6,315 bases of DNA. Origin: an uncultured Collinsella sp. (lineage in GTDB: Bacteria > Actinomycetota > Coriobacteriia > Coriobacteriales > Coriobacteriaceae). The stretch spans positions 1-6,315 of the forward strand of contig CABSNH010000092.1 of NCBI GenBank assembly GCA_902478985.1. Direction: 5' to 3'. Position numbers and translations under genes: made by a program. This document shows positions 1 through 6,104 of this stretch, one piece after another. How positions within the stretch are numbered: the first letter of the stretch is position 1; every line of letters starts with the position of its first letter. The notes beneath the pieces are model-generated. The model saw nothing but the letters and a program-made list of their open reading frames with translations. It searched no databases and had not been told where the DNA came from.

Positions 1-1
1 C

Positions 2-2230
2 TTTCGTATCGTAGCGTCGCAGGATCAGACCGTGCACACGACGCTCATCTCCCCCGATATCGCCACCTGTGACGACTGCCTGCGCGAACTGTTCGACCCC
101 GCCGACCGACGCTATCACTACCCCTTTATCAACTGCACCAACTGCGGGCCGCGCTTTACCATCATCCGGTCGCTGCCTTATGACCGAGCGGCCACGTCGA
201 TGGATTGCTTTCCCATGTGCCCCGAGTGCGCCGCAGAGTATGGCGACCCGCTTGACCGGCGCTTTCATGCGCAGCCCGATGCCTGCTTTGATTGCGGGCC
301 TCATATTACGTGGCGCGAGGCGGCGGGCGACATGGAGCTCGAGGGCTCGGGGACGACGCCAGCCGTCGGCAGAACGCGCGAAACCAGCGATGCCATTATT
401 GACCGCTGTGTCGAACTGCTGGCCAGCGGCGGTATTGTCGCCATCAAGGGCCTGGGCGGATTCCATCTGGCCTGCAACGCCGCCAATGAGCAGGCGGTGG
501 TCGAGCTGCGCCGTCACAAGCGCCGCAGCAACAAACCGCTTGCCGTTATGGTGCGCAGCCTTGCCGATACTGAACGCCTGTGCCGCGTCGATGATGCCGA
601 GCGCAGCTTGCTAACCGGTAGCATCCGCCCCATCGTGCTGTTGCGCCGGCGTGCTGTTGGCGAGAACAGCGACTCCCCCAACGCTCCTGAACTCGCACCG
701 TCCGTCGCACACGACCTGCCCGAGCTCGGCGTTATGCTCCCCTATACACCGCTTCAGCATCTGCTGCTTGCAGCTGCCGCGTCGCATGACATGCACGCGC
801 TGGTCATGACCAGCGGAAACCTGAGCGAGGAACCTATCGAGACTGATGACGGCCTTGCCTGGGAGCACCTCGTTGCCGCCGGCATCGCTGACGCGCTGCT
901 CGGCAACGACCGCGCGATCCTCTCGCGCTACGATGATTCCGTGGTGCGCGCGGTCGGTGGGGTCGTTATGCCCGTGCGCCGCGCTCGCGGATATGCGCCT
1001 CGGCCGTTGCCGCTGCCGGCACTCGACGGCGCTCCGTCCTGCGTGCTCGCCTGCGGCCCACAGCAAAAGGCAACGATCGCATTCACACGCGAGGATGCGA
1101 ACGGCGAGGCAGCCTGTTTTGTGTCGCAGCATATTGGCGATGTCGAAAACGGCGAGACCTTCGATGCCTGGAACGCCGCACGCACGCGCTTGGAAGATCT
1201 CTTCGACTTGACGCCCGCCGCGCTGGCCTGCGACTTGCACCCCAGCTACCTATCGAGTCAGTGGGCGCGCGAGCAGGCGCAAAAATGCAATCTGCCGCTC
1301 GTCGAGGTGCAGCACCATCATGCGCATATCACGAGCGTAATGGCCGAGACTATCGCCGCGGGCCAGCTTACAACCGACGCACGCGTCCTCGGCATTGCCT
1401 TTGATGGTACGGGTGCCGGCACCGACGGCACCATATGGGGCGGTGAGTTCCTTGTCGCCGGCCTTGCCGATTTTGAACGCGTCGCGCACCTGCGCACCTG
1501 GGCGCTGCCAGGCGGCGCCGCATCCGTGCGCGATGCCCGGCGCAATGCCTTCGCTCTGCTGAGCGAGCTCGGCCTGCTCGAGCACCCGGGTGCCGCGGGG
1601 CTATTGGGCGCCCTCGACGAGCAGACGCGCAGCATCACGGCTACGATGATCGAGCGGAACATCAACAGCCCACGCACGAGCAGTATGGGGCGTCTCTTTG
1701 ACGCCGCCGCTGCAGTTTTGGGCATTTGCGGGCAGGCAACCTACGAAGGCGAGCCCGCCATCGAGCTCGAAGCCGCCGCCTGGCACGCGCTCGGCAGTAA
1801 GCCCGTTCGTCTCGACGGCAATCATACAGGCATATTCACGTCTGCCGACGACTCCCCCATCCTGGACCCCCAACCGCTCATCGAAGCTCTTCTGAATGGA
1901 ATCGAGGCAGGCGCGCCGGCCGACAGGCTCGCCCTCGGATTTCACATCTCCATTACGCACGCTACGACCCACATCGCACGCGAAATCTGTGCGCGCGAAG
2001 GCCTCGATACTGTCGCGCTCTCGGGCGGTGTGTTCATGAACCGGCTTTTGCTTCAGCTCCTTACCCACGAACTCAAAGACGCCGGTCTTGCCGTCTTGGT
2101 CCCTCACACTGTGCCCGTCAACGACGGCTGCATCGCCTACGGCCAGGCCGCCATCGCTCGCGCTCGCCTCGCGCAGACGGCACGGGTAGGCTGTTTTGCC
2201 AGCCTGCGCGCCGCCGTCTCACAGGCGTAA
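2..2230 (+). CDS. hypF: Carbamoyltransferase HypF, [NiFe]-hydrogenase maturation (5' end outside window)
   Basis: HypF uses ATP and carbamoyl phosphate to make carbamoyl-adenylate and transfers the carbamoyl group to the C-terminal Cys of HypE, the source of the active-site cyanides; it is cytoplasmic. The frame is open from base 2, giving 742 visible residues. The N-terminal acylphosphatase domain is almost entirely outside the window, so the GTG at 32 is not the true start. Visible residues 23-48 and 73-98 form two C-x2-C-x18-C-x2-C zinc fingers (C23, C26, C45, C48; C73, C76, C95, C98). A YrdC-like domain follows, with KGLGGFHL at about 149 and MTSGNLSEEPI at about 269. The Kae1-like domain has HHHAH at about 438-442, DGTGAGTDGTIWGGEF at about 468 and SGGVFMNR at about 674. 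GPQQKAT near 350 replaces the LKNT-type motif I remember in many homologues. The TAA is 90 bp before hypC, so cotranscription is likely. Confidence 0.96.
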   Translation, partial: FRIVASQDQTVHTTLISPDIATCDDCLRELFDPADRRYHYPFINCTNCGPRFTIIRSLPYDRAATSMDCFPMCPECAAEYGDPLDRRFHAQPDACFDCGPHITWREAAGDMELEGSGTTPAVGRTRETSDAIIDRCVELLASGGIVAIKGLGGFHLACNAANEQAVVELRRHKRRSNKPLAVMVRSLADTERLCRVDDAERSLLTGSIRPIVLLRRRAVGENSDSPNAPELAPSVAHDLPELGVMLPYTPLQHLLLAAAASHDMHALVMTSGNLSEEPIETDDGLAWEHLVAAGIADALLGNDRAILSRYDDSVVRAVGGVVMPVRRARGYAPRPLPLPALDGAPSCVLACGPQQKATIAFTREDANGEAACFVSQHIGDVENGETFDAWNAARTRLEDLFDLTPAALACDLHPSYLSSQWAREQAQKCNLPLVEVQHHHAHITSVMAETIAAGQLTTDARVLGIAFDGTGAGTDGTIWGGEFLVAGLADFERVAHLRTWALPGGAASVRDARRNAFALLSELGLLEHPGAAGLLGALDEQTRSITATMIERNINSPRTSSMGRLFDAAAAVLGICGQATYEGEPAIELEAAAWHALGSKPVRLDGNHTGIFTSADDSPILDPQPLIEALLNGIEAGAPADRLALGFHISITHATTHIAREICAREGLDTVALSGGVFMNRLLLQLLTHELKDAGLAVLVPHTVPVNDGCIAYGQAAIARARLAQTARVGCFASLRAAVSQA

Positions 2231-2279
2231 CGCATTTGCTCGTGACTCCCGCGAGCGCTACCATCAACTGATGGGTAAT

Positions 2280-2289
2280 TAGGCGCCTA
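2280..2289. other. 10-bp perfect palindrome in the hypF-hypC gap
   Basis: TAGGCGCCTA is a perfect palindrome about 31 bp before the hypC start. A weaker bulged stem (2259-2265 with 2270-2277) lies just upstream. It could be an operator or a small RNA hairpin, but a palindrome of this length can arise by chance in GC-rich DNA. No convincing -35/-10 pair is visible in the 90-bp gap, so hypC is probably read from the hypF transcript. Confidence 0.25.
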
Positions 2290-2307
2290 TCCAGCGCAAA
2301 ACGTATA

Positions 2308-2313
2308 AAAGGA
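2308..2313 (+). promoter_or_regulatory. Ribosome binding site of hypC
   Basis: AAAGGA lies 7 nt before the hypC ATG in an A-rich leader. TATAAA at 2305-2310 just upstream looks like a -10 box, but it overlaps this site and so cannot serve this start as a promoter. Confidence 0.75.
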
Positions 2314-2320
2314 AAACATT

Positions 2321-2581
2321 ATGTGCCTTGCCGTTCCCGGTAAAGTGGTCAAACGTGACGACGACCTTAAGGCGACCGTCGACATGATGGGCATCGAGCG
2401 CCCCGTTTCGCTGCGCCTCGTGCCGACGGCGCAGGTCGGCGACTATATTCTCGTGCACGCCGGCTTTGGCATTCAGATTGTCGACGAGCAGGAAGCCCAA
2501 GAGACACTCGAGCTCGTCAATACCATGACCGAGCTGGCCGAAGAGGACCAGCTCACCACCAACCCGGCCGAGGCATACTAG
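2321..2581 (+). CDS. hypC: Hydrogenase assembly chaperone HypC/HybG family
   Basis: This 86-residue protein is a HypC-family chaperone. It binds HypD, carries the Fe(CN)2CO intermediate and delivers it to the hydrogenase large-subunit precursor in the cytoplasm. The start MCLAVPGKVV is the family signature; Cys2, exposed after removal of Met1, is the residue known to be needed for iron and partner binding. The central GDYILVHAGFGIQIVDEQEA segment is the conserved beta-barrel core, and the acidic C-terminal helix (LELVNTMTELAEEDQL) is typical. Length matches the family (about 75-90 residues). The start is fixed by the Cys2 signature and an AAAGGA site 7 nt upstream. The stop TAG shares its G with the hypD GTG. 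HypC serves as a general name; HybG-type paralogues look similar, so specificity for one hydrogenase cannot be judged. Confidence 0.97.
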   Translation: MCLAVPGKVVKRDDDLKATVDMMGIERPVSLRLVPTAQVGDYILVHAGFGIQIVDEQEAQETLELVNTMTELAEEDQLTTNPAEAY

Positions 2582-2583
2582 TG
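2569..2583 (+). promoter_or_regulatory. hypD ribosome binding site and hypC/hypD stop-start overlap
   Basis: CGAGG at 2569-2573 lies inside hypC, 7 nt before the hypD GTG. The hypC stop and hypD start share one G (TAGTG), the usual arrangement for reinitiation by the same ribosome. This fits the HypC-HypD complex made by the two products. Confidence 0.75.
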
Positions 2584-3696
2584 GCGGCGGCGCAGCCGGT
2601 TCGCTCCGGTATCGACTTTTCGGCATTTCGCGACCCCAAGCTGGCTCGCGAGCTCATCGATCGTATTCATGAGCTTGTCGGCAACCGCAGCATCAACCTT
2701 ATGGAAGTCTGCGGCACGCACACCGTGAGCATTGGCCGCTATGGCTTTCGCTCCATTATGCCGACGGGACTCAAACTGCTAAGCGGCCCGGGGTGCCCCG
2801 TTTGCGTCACCGCCAACCGCGACATCGATCACGCAATCGCGCTTTCCAACATGGACGGCGCCATCATCACCACCTTTGGCGACATGATGCGCGTGCCCGG
2901 ATCGTCCACCTCGCTTGCCGCGCAAAAAGCGGCGGGGCGCGACATCCGCATCGTCTACTCTCCGCTCGACGCACTCGACATTGCCGAGCAAAATCCCGAA
3001 CGCCCGGTCATCTTTATGGGCGTCGGCTTTGAGACCACAACGCCCACCATTGCCGCCGCTATCCTGGAGGCCGACGCACGCGGGCTCCAGAACTTCTCGG
3101 TCTACTGCGCTCACAAGACCACGCCGCCGGCTCTGCGTGCGATCTCCAACGACCCCGAGACGACCATCGACGGCTTTATCCTGCCTGGTCACGTCGCTAC
3201 CATCACGGGCCTGGCGCCCTTTAGCTTTTTGGTCGACGAGTTCAATACCCCGGGCGTGGTCACGGGATTTGAGCCGGTCGATATCCTGCAGGGCATCTGC
3301 ATGCTGGTCCAGATGGTTGTCGAGGACAAGCCCGCGATTGGCAACGCCTACCGCCGTGGCGTCAACGCTGGCGGCAATCCCGTAGCTCGCCAGCTGGTCG
3401 AGCAGGTATTTGAGCCGTGCGACACCACGTGGCGCGGGCTGGGACCGATTGTCAACTCGGGTCTTTCCATCCGACCCGAATTCGCGCGCTTTGATGCCGA
3501 CGCCCGCTTTGATGTGCCCGTTGAGGCGACGGTCGAGCCACGCGGATGCCGCTGCGGCGACGTGCTGCGCGGTGCCATCACGCCGAGCGACTGCCCGCTG
3601 TTCGGCCACGCATGTACGCCCGAACACCCCGTCGGCCCCTGCATGGTGAGCTCCGAAGGTAGCTGCGCAGCGTACTACCGCTACCGCGACTGCTAG
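2581..3696 (+). CDS. hypD: Hydrogenase iron-cyanide scaffold protein HypD
   Basis: HypD is the [4Fe-4S] scaffold that, with HypC, holds the iron on which the two cyanides and the CO are assembled. The 371 residues match the family length (E. coli about 373). Conserved motifs run in order: MEVCGTHT with C44, then GPGCPVCVT with C72 and C75, matching the three catalytic cysteines of the family. FMGVGFETTTPT follows in the middle. The C-terminal cysteine-rich cluster-binding part includes CRCGDVLRG, DCPLFG, CTPEHPVGPCMVSSEGSCAAYY, with Cys at 323, 325, 338, 345, 354, 362 and 371. The start is GTG overlapping the hypC stop by one base, with CGAGG 7 nt upstream inside hypC; the next in-frame Met (41) would lose the N-terminal helix. 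This suggests translational coupling and equal supply of the two partners. Confidence 0.97.
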   Translation: MAAAQPVRSGIDFSAFRDPKLARELIDRIHELVGNRSINLMEVCGTHTVSIGRYGFRSIMPTGLKLLSGPGCPVCVTANRDIDHAIALSNMDGAIITTFGDMMRVPGSSTSLAAQKAAGRDIRIVYSPLDALDIAEQNPERPVIFMGVGFETTTPTIAAAILEADARGLQNFSVYCAHKTTPPALRAISNDPETTIDGFILPGHVATITGLAPFSFLVDEFNTPGVVTGFEPVDILQGICMLVQMVVEDKPAIGNAYRRGVNAGGNPVARQLVEQVFEPCDTTWRGLGPIVNSGLSIRPEFARFDADARFDVPVEATVEPRGCRCGDVLRGAITPSDCPLFGHACTPEHPVGPCMVSSEGSCAAYYRYRDC

Positions 3697-3698
3697 GT

Positions 3699-3722
3699 TC
3701 CGCCGTTCTAACGAACGGCGGA
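3699..3722 (+). terminator. 10-bp hairpin directly after hypD, possible terminator or processing site
   Basis: TCCGCCGTTC and GAACGGCGGA form a perfect 10-bp stem around a TAAC loop, starting 2 nt after the hypD stop. With one bulged T the stem could extend into the stop codon (3696-3697 with 3723-3724). No T-run follows, so it is not a textbook intrinsic terminator. It may instead protect the 3' end of the hypFCD message or give partial termination before hypE. Confidence 0.5.
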
Positions 3723-3739
3723 CCGGCCGACGCTGCGCA

Positions 3740-3831
3740 CCATTCAGGCGAGCGATTTGCCTTTCAATCGTCGGCTGCGGGCAAAAGCCCAGCAGCCTCC
3801 TCTTTCAAGGCAACTCACTTCGTCTGAATGG
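3740..3831 (+). ncRNA. Nested imperfect hairpin between hypD and hypE, possible structured RNA or palindromic element
   Basis: Three stems nest around one centre. The outer stem is CCATTCAGGCGAG (3740-3752) with TTCGTCTGAATGG (3819-3831), 13 pairs including two G-T wobbles. The middle stem is TTGCCTT (3757-3763) with AAGGCAA (3807-3813). The inner stem is GGCTGCGGGC (3773-3782) with GCCC plus GCAGCC (3787-3790, 3792-3797), having one bulged A and an AAAA loop. A 9 x 9 internal loop (3764-3772, 3798-3806) separates middle and inner stems. It fits no riboswitch or leader class I can recognise, and no T-box motif is present. It could be a leader controlling hypE, a small RNA, or a palindromic repeat. 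Whether it is transcribed as a separate RNA is unknown. Confidence 0.4.
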
Positions 3832-3897
3832 CGCTCGCTGACTTTTACTTAACATCGATTCTGCCACACTCGGCTATTGCCGATTCCACCCACGATT

Positions 3898-3912
3898 GGA
3901 GTTTTGGATATG
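3898..3912 (+). promoter_or_regulatory. hypE ribosome binding site and start
   Basis: GGAG at 3898-3901 is 8 nt before ATG 3910 and decides this start over the in-frame TTG at 3877. A small hairpin, TCGGC-TATT-GCCGA (3870-3883), precedes it. I see no convincing promoter pair in 3832-3897. Confidence 0.7.
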
Positions 3913-4944
3913 TCCCATAGCATCACCGATAGCACTGTCCTGCTGGGCCACGGCTCCGGCGGCCAGATGATGAAGCGCATTATCGATGAGGTCTTTCTGG
4001 ATGCCTTTGGGTCGCCCGAGCTGCTTGCGGGCAACGACGCCGGTGTCGCCGCGTTGCCCGCAAGCGGGCGAATCGCCATGTCAACCGACAGCTTTGTGGT
4101 GACGCCGCAGTTCTTCCCCGGCGGCAATATCGGCCGCCTCGCCGTATGCGGAACCGTCAACGACGTCGCGACCTCAGGCGCTAACGTGCGCTACCTATCG
4201 TGCGGCTTTATCCTCGAAGAGGGCTATCCCATGGACGAGCTGCGCCAGATTGTACAGACCATGGCCGAAACGGCACATGAGGCAGGTGTGAAGATTATCA
4301 CCGGCGACACCAAGGTGGTCGAGCGCGGCGGTGCCGACGGCGTCTACATCAATACCGCCGGCGTGGGCGAGGTACCCGCGGGCGTGGCGCTCAGCGGTGC
4401 AAACTGCCAGCCCGGCGATGTCATCTTGGTCTCGGGCACGCTGGGCGACCACGGCATCGCCATCATGAGCCAGCGCGAGGGCTTGGCGTTTTCAAGCACG
4501 ATCGAAAGCGATGCCGCGCCGCTCAACCACCTGATTGCCGACGTGCTCGCCGCCGCCCCCGACACCCGCTGCTTCCGCGACCCCACGCGCGGTGGCCTGG
4601 CATCCACGCTCAACGAGTTTGCCCAGGCCAGCGGCGTTGCCATGGAGATCGACGAGGATGCCGTGCCCGTGCGCCCCGACGTGCAGGCGGCATGTGAGAT
4701 GCTCGGCTACGATGTTCTGCAGGTGGCAAACGAGGGCAAGATGGTCGCCGTGGTGCCGGCCGAGCAGGCCGATGCCGCGCTGGCGGCCATGCGCGCCGCC
4801 CGCTACGGCGAGAACGCCGCCATCATCGGTCGCGTGCTGCCGCTTGCCGAGGACGCCCGCCCCGCCGTGCGCGTACGCACCGGCTGGGGCTCGACCCGCA
4901 TCCTCGACATGCTCGTGGGAGAGCAGCTACCGAGAATTTGCTAG
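3910..4944 (+). CDS. hypE: Carbamoyl dehydratase HypE, [NiFe]-hydrogenase maturation
   Basis: HypE accepts the carbamoyl group from HypF on its C-terminal Cys and dehydrates it with ATP to a protein thiocyanate, the cyanide donor for HypCD. From the ATG at 3910 it has 344 residues, usual for the family. LLGHGSGGQMMKRII lies at the N-terminus, DAGVAAL at about 46, and DSFVVTPQFFPGGNIGRLAVCGTVNDVATSGA forms the PurM/AIRS-like nucleotide and dimer region. ITGDTKVVERG and FRDPTRGGLAS follow. The protein ends LPRIC, so the essential terminal Cys344 is present. A TTG at 3877 would add 11 residues, but GGAG at 3898-3901, 8 nt before the ATG, favours the shorter form. The gene is separated from hypD by 213 bp of structured DNA, so its expression may be partly uncoupled from hypFCD. 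Confidence 0.96.
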   Translation: MSHSITDSTVLLGHGSGGQMMKRIIDEVFLDAFGSPELLAGNDAGVAALPASGRIAMSTDSFVVTPQFFPGGNIGRLAVCGTVNDVATSGANVRYLSCGFILEEGYPMDELRQIVQTMAETAHEAGVKIITGDTKVVERGGADGVYINTAGVGEVPAGVALSGANCQPGDVILVSGTLGDHGIAIMSQREGLAFSSTIESDAAPLNHLIADVLAAAPDTRCFRDPTRGGLASTLNEFAQASGVAMEIDEDAVPVRPDVQAACEMLGYDVLQVANEGKMVAVVPAEQADAALAAMRAARYGENAAIIGRVLPLAEDARPAVRVRTGWGSTRILDMLVGEQLPRIC

Positions 4945-4950
4945 GGCGGA

Positions 4951-4969
4951 ATCGCGCGGTCGGCGCGAT
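4951..4969 (+). terminator. 7-bp GC-rich hairpin after hypE
   Basis: ATCGCGC and GCGCGAT pair around a 5-nt GGTCG loop, starting 6 nt after the hypE stop. No T-run follows, so a terminator role is only suggested by its place at a gene end. Confidence 0.3.
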
Positions 4970-5027
4970 GTGGCTTGATATCCCTGGAGATGTTCAGATT
5001 CCAAGCGCGCCCAACGCGGAAGCCAAG

Positions 5028-5033
5028 TATTAT
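5028..5033 (+). promoter_or_regulatory. Possible -10 box for the phosphatase gene
   Basis: TATTAT matches the TATAAT consensus at five of six positions and would give a leader of about 30 nt to ATG 5069. No -35 box is found at the right distance (the DNA there reads GCGCGC), so support is weak. The gene could equally be read through from hypE. Confidence 0.2.
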
Positions 5034-5058
5034 GAGGTGCGTTTTGAAACCCAATGAC

Positions 5059-5071
5059 GGGAGCTTTCATG
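5059..5071 (+). promoter_or_regulatory. Ribosome binding site and start of the phosphatase gene
   Basis: GGGAG at 5059-5063 is 5 nt before ATG 5069. The other in-frame ATG at 5054 has only GAGGTG at 5034-5039, 14 nt away. The HAD motif I begins about ten residues after ATG 5069, normal for the family. Confidence 0.65.
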
Positions 5072-5737
5072 GCAGCAGCTTTTTCCCATGTGATCTTTGA
5101 CCTGGACGGCACCATCCTCAACACGATCGAGGACCTGGCGGCCGCCGGCAACCACACCTGCGAGATGCACGGCTGGCCCACGTTTGCCGTGGACGAGTAC
5201 CGCTACAAGGTGGGAAACGGCATGCTCAAGCTGGTCGAGCGCTTTATGCCCGCCGAGTACGCGGGCGACGGCCGCATGTTTGAGCAAACGCTTGCCGAGT
5301 TTAGAGCTTATTACGGCGAGCACAAGGAGGACCACACCTCACCCTACGCCGGCACGATTGAGATGCTCGACCGTCTGCGCGCAGCGGGCGTTCAGCTTGC
5401 CGTGCTCACCAACAAAGATCATATTTCGGCAGCCCCGCTTATCGAGAAGTATTTTGGCTCTGAGCGCTTTGCGCTGGTACAGGGCCGTGTCGATGCGTTT
5501 CCGCCCAAGCCCGAGGCACCCGTCACGCTGCACGTGATGAAGGAGCTGGGCGCCAATCCGGCAACCACGCTCTACGTGGGCGATTCCAATGTCGATATCC
5601 TGACCGGTCACAACGCTGGCCTTAAGAGCGCGGGCGTCAGCTGGGGCTTCCGCGGCCGCGCAGAACTGGAAGCCGCCGGCGCCGACTACGTGGTGGACAC
5701 CCAGGCAGAGCTCGTAGCACTGGTGCTGGGCGAATAG
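5069..5737 (+). CDS. HAD-superfamily phosphatase, phosphoglycolate phosphatase-like
   Basis: This 222-residue cytoplasmic hydrolase belongs to HAD subfamily IA. Motif I is FDLDGTILNT, with nucleophile D11 and acid/base D13. Motif II is VLTNK (T114), motif III is K147 in PPKPEAP, and motif IV is GDSNVDI with D172 and D176, which bind Mg2+. Residues 16-95 form an alpha-helical cap between motif I and the core, as in Gph and PpaX proteins. By family, the likely role is removing phosphate from 2-phosphoglycolate or a similar small phosphate ester. Substrate cannot be read from sequence, so pyrophosphatase or sugar-phosphatase activity is also possible and no gene name is given. ATG 5069 is chosen because GGGAG lies 5 nt upstream; ATG 5054 would add five residues but has poorer spacing. 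It lies 124 bp after hypE, with no obvious functional link. Confidence 0.9.
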   Translation: MAAAFSHVIFDLDGTILNTIEDLAAAGNHTCEMHGWPTFAVDEYRYKVGNGMLKLVERFMPAEYAGDGRMFEQTLAEFRAYYGEHKEDHTSPYAGTIEMLDRLRAAGVQLAVLTNKDHISAAPLIEKYFGSERFALVQGRVDAFPPKPEAPVTLHVMKELGANPATTLYVGDSNVDILTGHNAGLKSAGVSWGFRGRAELEAAGADYVVDTQAELVALVLGE

Positions 5738-5750
5738 CGGAGCCGCCGCT
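5736..5750 (+). terminator. Short hairpin overlapping the phosphatase stop codon
   Basis: AGCGG and CCGCT pair around a 5-nt loop; the left arm includes the last two bases of the TAG stop. A stem of five pairs without a T-run is weak evidence for a terminator. The stronger palindrome at 5779-5824 may do this job. Confidence 0.25.
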
Positions 5751-5778
5751 TAACGTAGCTGCGACAATTCTTCCACGC

Positions 5779-5824
5779 GGAAAGCGCATCCCGTTTTGGA
5801 GCTCCGGAATGGGATGCGCTTTCC
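5779..5824. repeat. Palindromic unit 1 (perfect 14-bp stem, ATCCC-type arms)
   Basis: GGAAAGCGCATCCC pairs perfectly with GGGATGCGCTTTCC at 5811-5824; C5778 and G5825 add a fifteenth pair. The 18-nt loop contains the palindrome GGAGCTCC. The first 24 bases match unit 2 at 23 positions. Confidence 0.85.
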
Positions 5825-5840
5825 GTTTGAGGCGCGTCGG

Positions 5841-5886
5841 GGAAACCGCATCCCGTTTTGGAGCAATATTCCGGGTCGCACTTTCC
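5841..5886. repeat. Palindromic unit 2 (mismatched, hybrid arms)
   Basis: The left arm GGAAACCGCATCCC resembles unit 1, while the right arm GGGTCGCACTTTCC resembles unit 3. The two pair at only 10 of 14 positions (mismatches at arm positions 6, 7, 10 and 11). The left arm would pair with the right arm of unit 1 at 13 of 14 positions instead. Confidence 0.8.
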
Positions 5887-5902
5887 GCTACCCGCCCCAT
5901 CT

Positions 5903-5948
5903 GGAAACCGCGACCCACTATTCGGCCAAAAACCGGGTCGCGGTTTCC
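5903..5948. repeat. Palindromic unit 3 (perfect 14-bp stem, GACCC-type arms)
   Basis: GGAAACCGCGACCC pairs perfectly with GGGTCGCGGTTTCC at 5935-5948 around an 18-nt loop. Relative to unit 1, three arm positions differ and each change is matched by a complementary change in the other arm. Confidence 0.85.
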
Positions 5949-5975
5949 CGAGCATTCGATGCAGCATTGGTGCAA

Positions 5976-6071
5976 GGAGTGTCCCTAACTGCCGGCGGAA
6001 AAGGAACGTCCCCAAGTGCCGCAAGAGTGTCCCTTTTGACTAGTCATTCAAGAACGTCCCCAATGACTACC
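5976..6071. repeat. Two diverged 48-bp tandem units with alternating GTGTCCCT and ACGTCCCC boxes
   Basis: GTGTCCCT occurs at 5979 and 6027, ACGTCCCC at 6006 and 6054. The distances are 27, 21 and 27 bp, an exact 48-bp period. In the first unit TGCCG follows both boxes (5990, 6017); in the second TGACTA does (6037, 6064). The boxes are conserved while the sequence between differs. The second unit forms an 8-bp stem, TAGTCATT (6041-6048) with AATGACTA (6062-6069); the first forms a 5-pair stem at the matching place (5993-5997 with 6017-6021). No coding function is seen. I recall similar phrases between Collinsella genes, but cannot verify this here. Confidence 0.7.
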
Positions 6072-6104
6072 ATGGCAACGCCGCAGGTAGAGGACGGACA
6101 GCGA

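Larger units (their letters stand above)
5779..5948. repeat. Array of three palindromic units in exact 62-bp register
   Basis: Units begin at 5779, 5841 and 5903. Each has a 14-nt left arm starting GGAAA, an 18-nt middle, a 14-nt right arm ending TTTCC and, between units, a 16-nt unconserved spacer. Units 1 and 3 form perfect 14-bp stems with different sequences; unit 2 is imperfect. The array lies between two convergent genes, the usual place for REP-like elements and bidirectional terminators. The open frames across it have repeat-derived composition and are not credible genes. A CRISPR array is unlikely: the conserved block is itself an arm-loop-arm palindrome that varies between units, and the spacers are only 16 nt. 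Confidence 0.85.

Noticed and set aside
32..34. GTG as the true hypF start
   Set aside because: The frame is open to the window edge, and the residues before it fit the end of the acylphosphatase domain that all HypF proteins carry.
611..1240. 209-codon open frame antisense to hypF, and similar ones at 1601-2107 and 1318-1725
   Set aside because: They are fully overlapped by hypF and are explained by strong third-position GC bias; no family features or convincing start sites.
2305..2310. TATAAA as a -10 promoter box for hypC
   Set aside because: It overlaps the ribosome binding site, so a transcript from it would start at or after the ATG.
2779..3627. Long open frame (282 codons) antisense to hypD
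   Set aside because: It lies wholly inside a clear hypD gene. Its Arg- and Ala-rich, low-complexity composition is what GC-rich coding DNA gives on the opposite strand, and it has no recognisable domain.
3697..3909. T-box or nickel/cobalt riboswitch upstream of hypE
   Set aside because: No T-box sequence or four-way junction typical of the nickel-cobalt riboswitch could be made from this stretch; the fold is one long nested hairpin.
5779..5964. CRISPR array
   Set aside because: The recurring block is an arm-loop-arm palindrome with unit-to-unit changes, the intervening sequence is 16 bp, there are only three units and no cas gene is nearby.
5637..6024. Two overlapping minus-strand open frames of 112 codons
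   Set aside because: They overlap the phosphatase gene and the repeat array, lack ribosome binding sites and resemble translated repeats.
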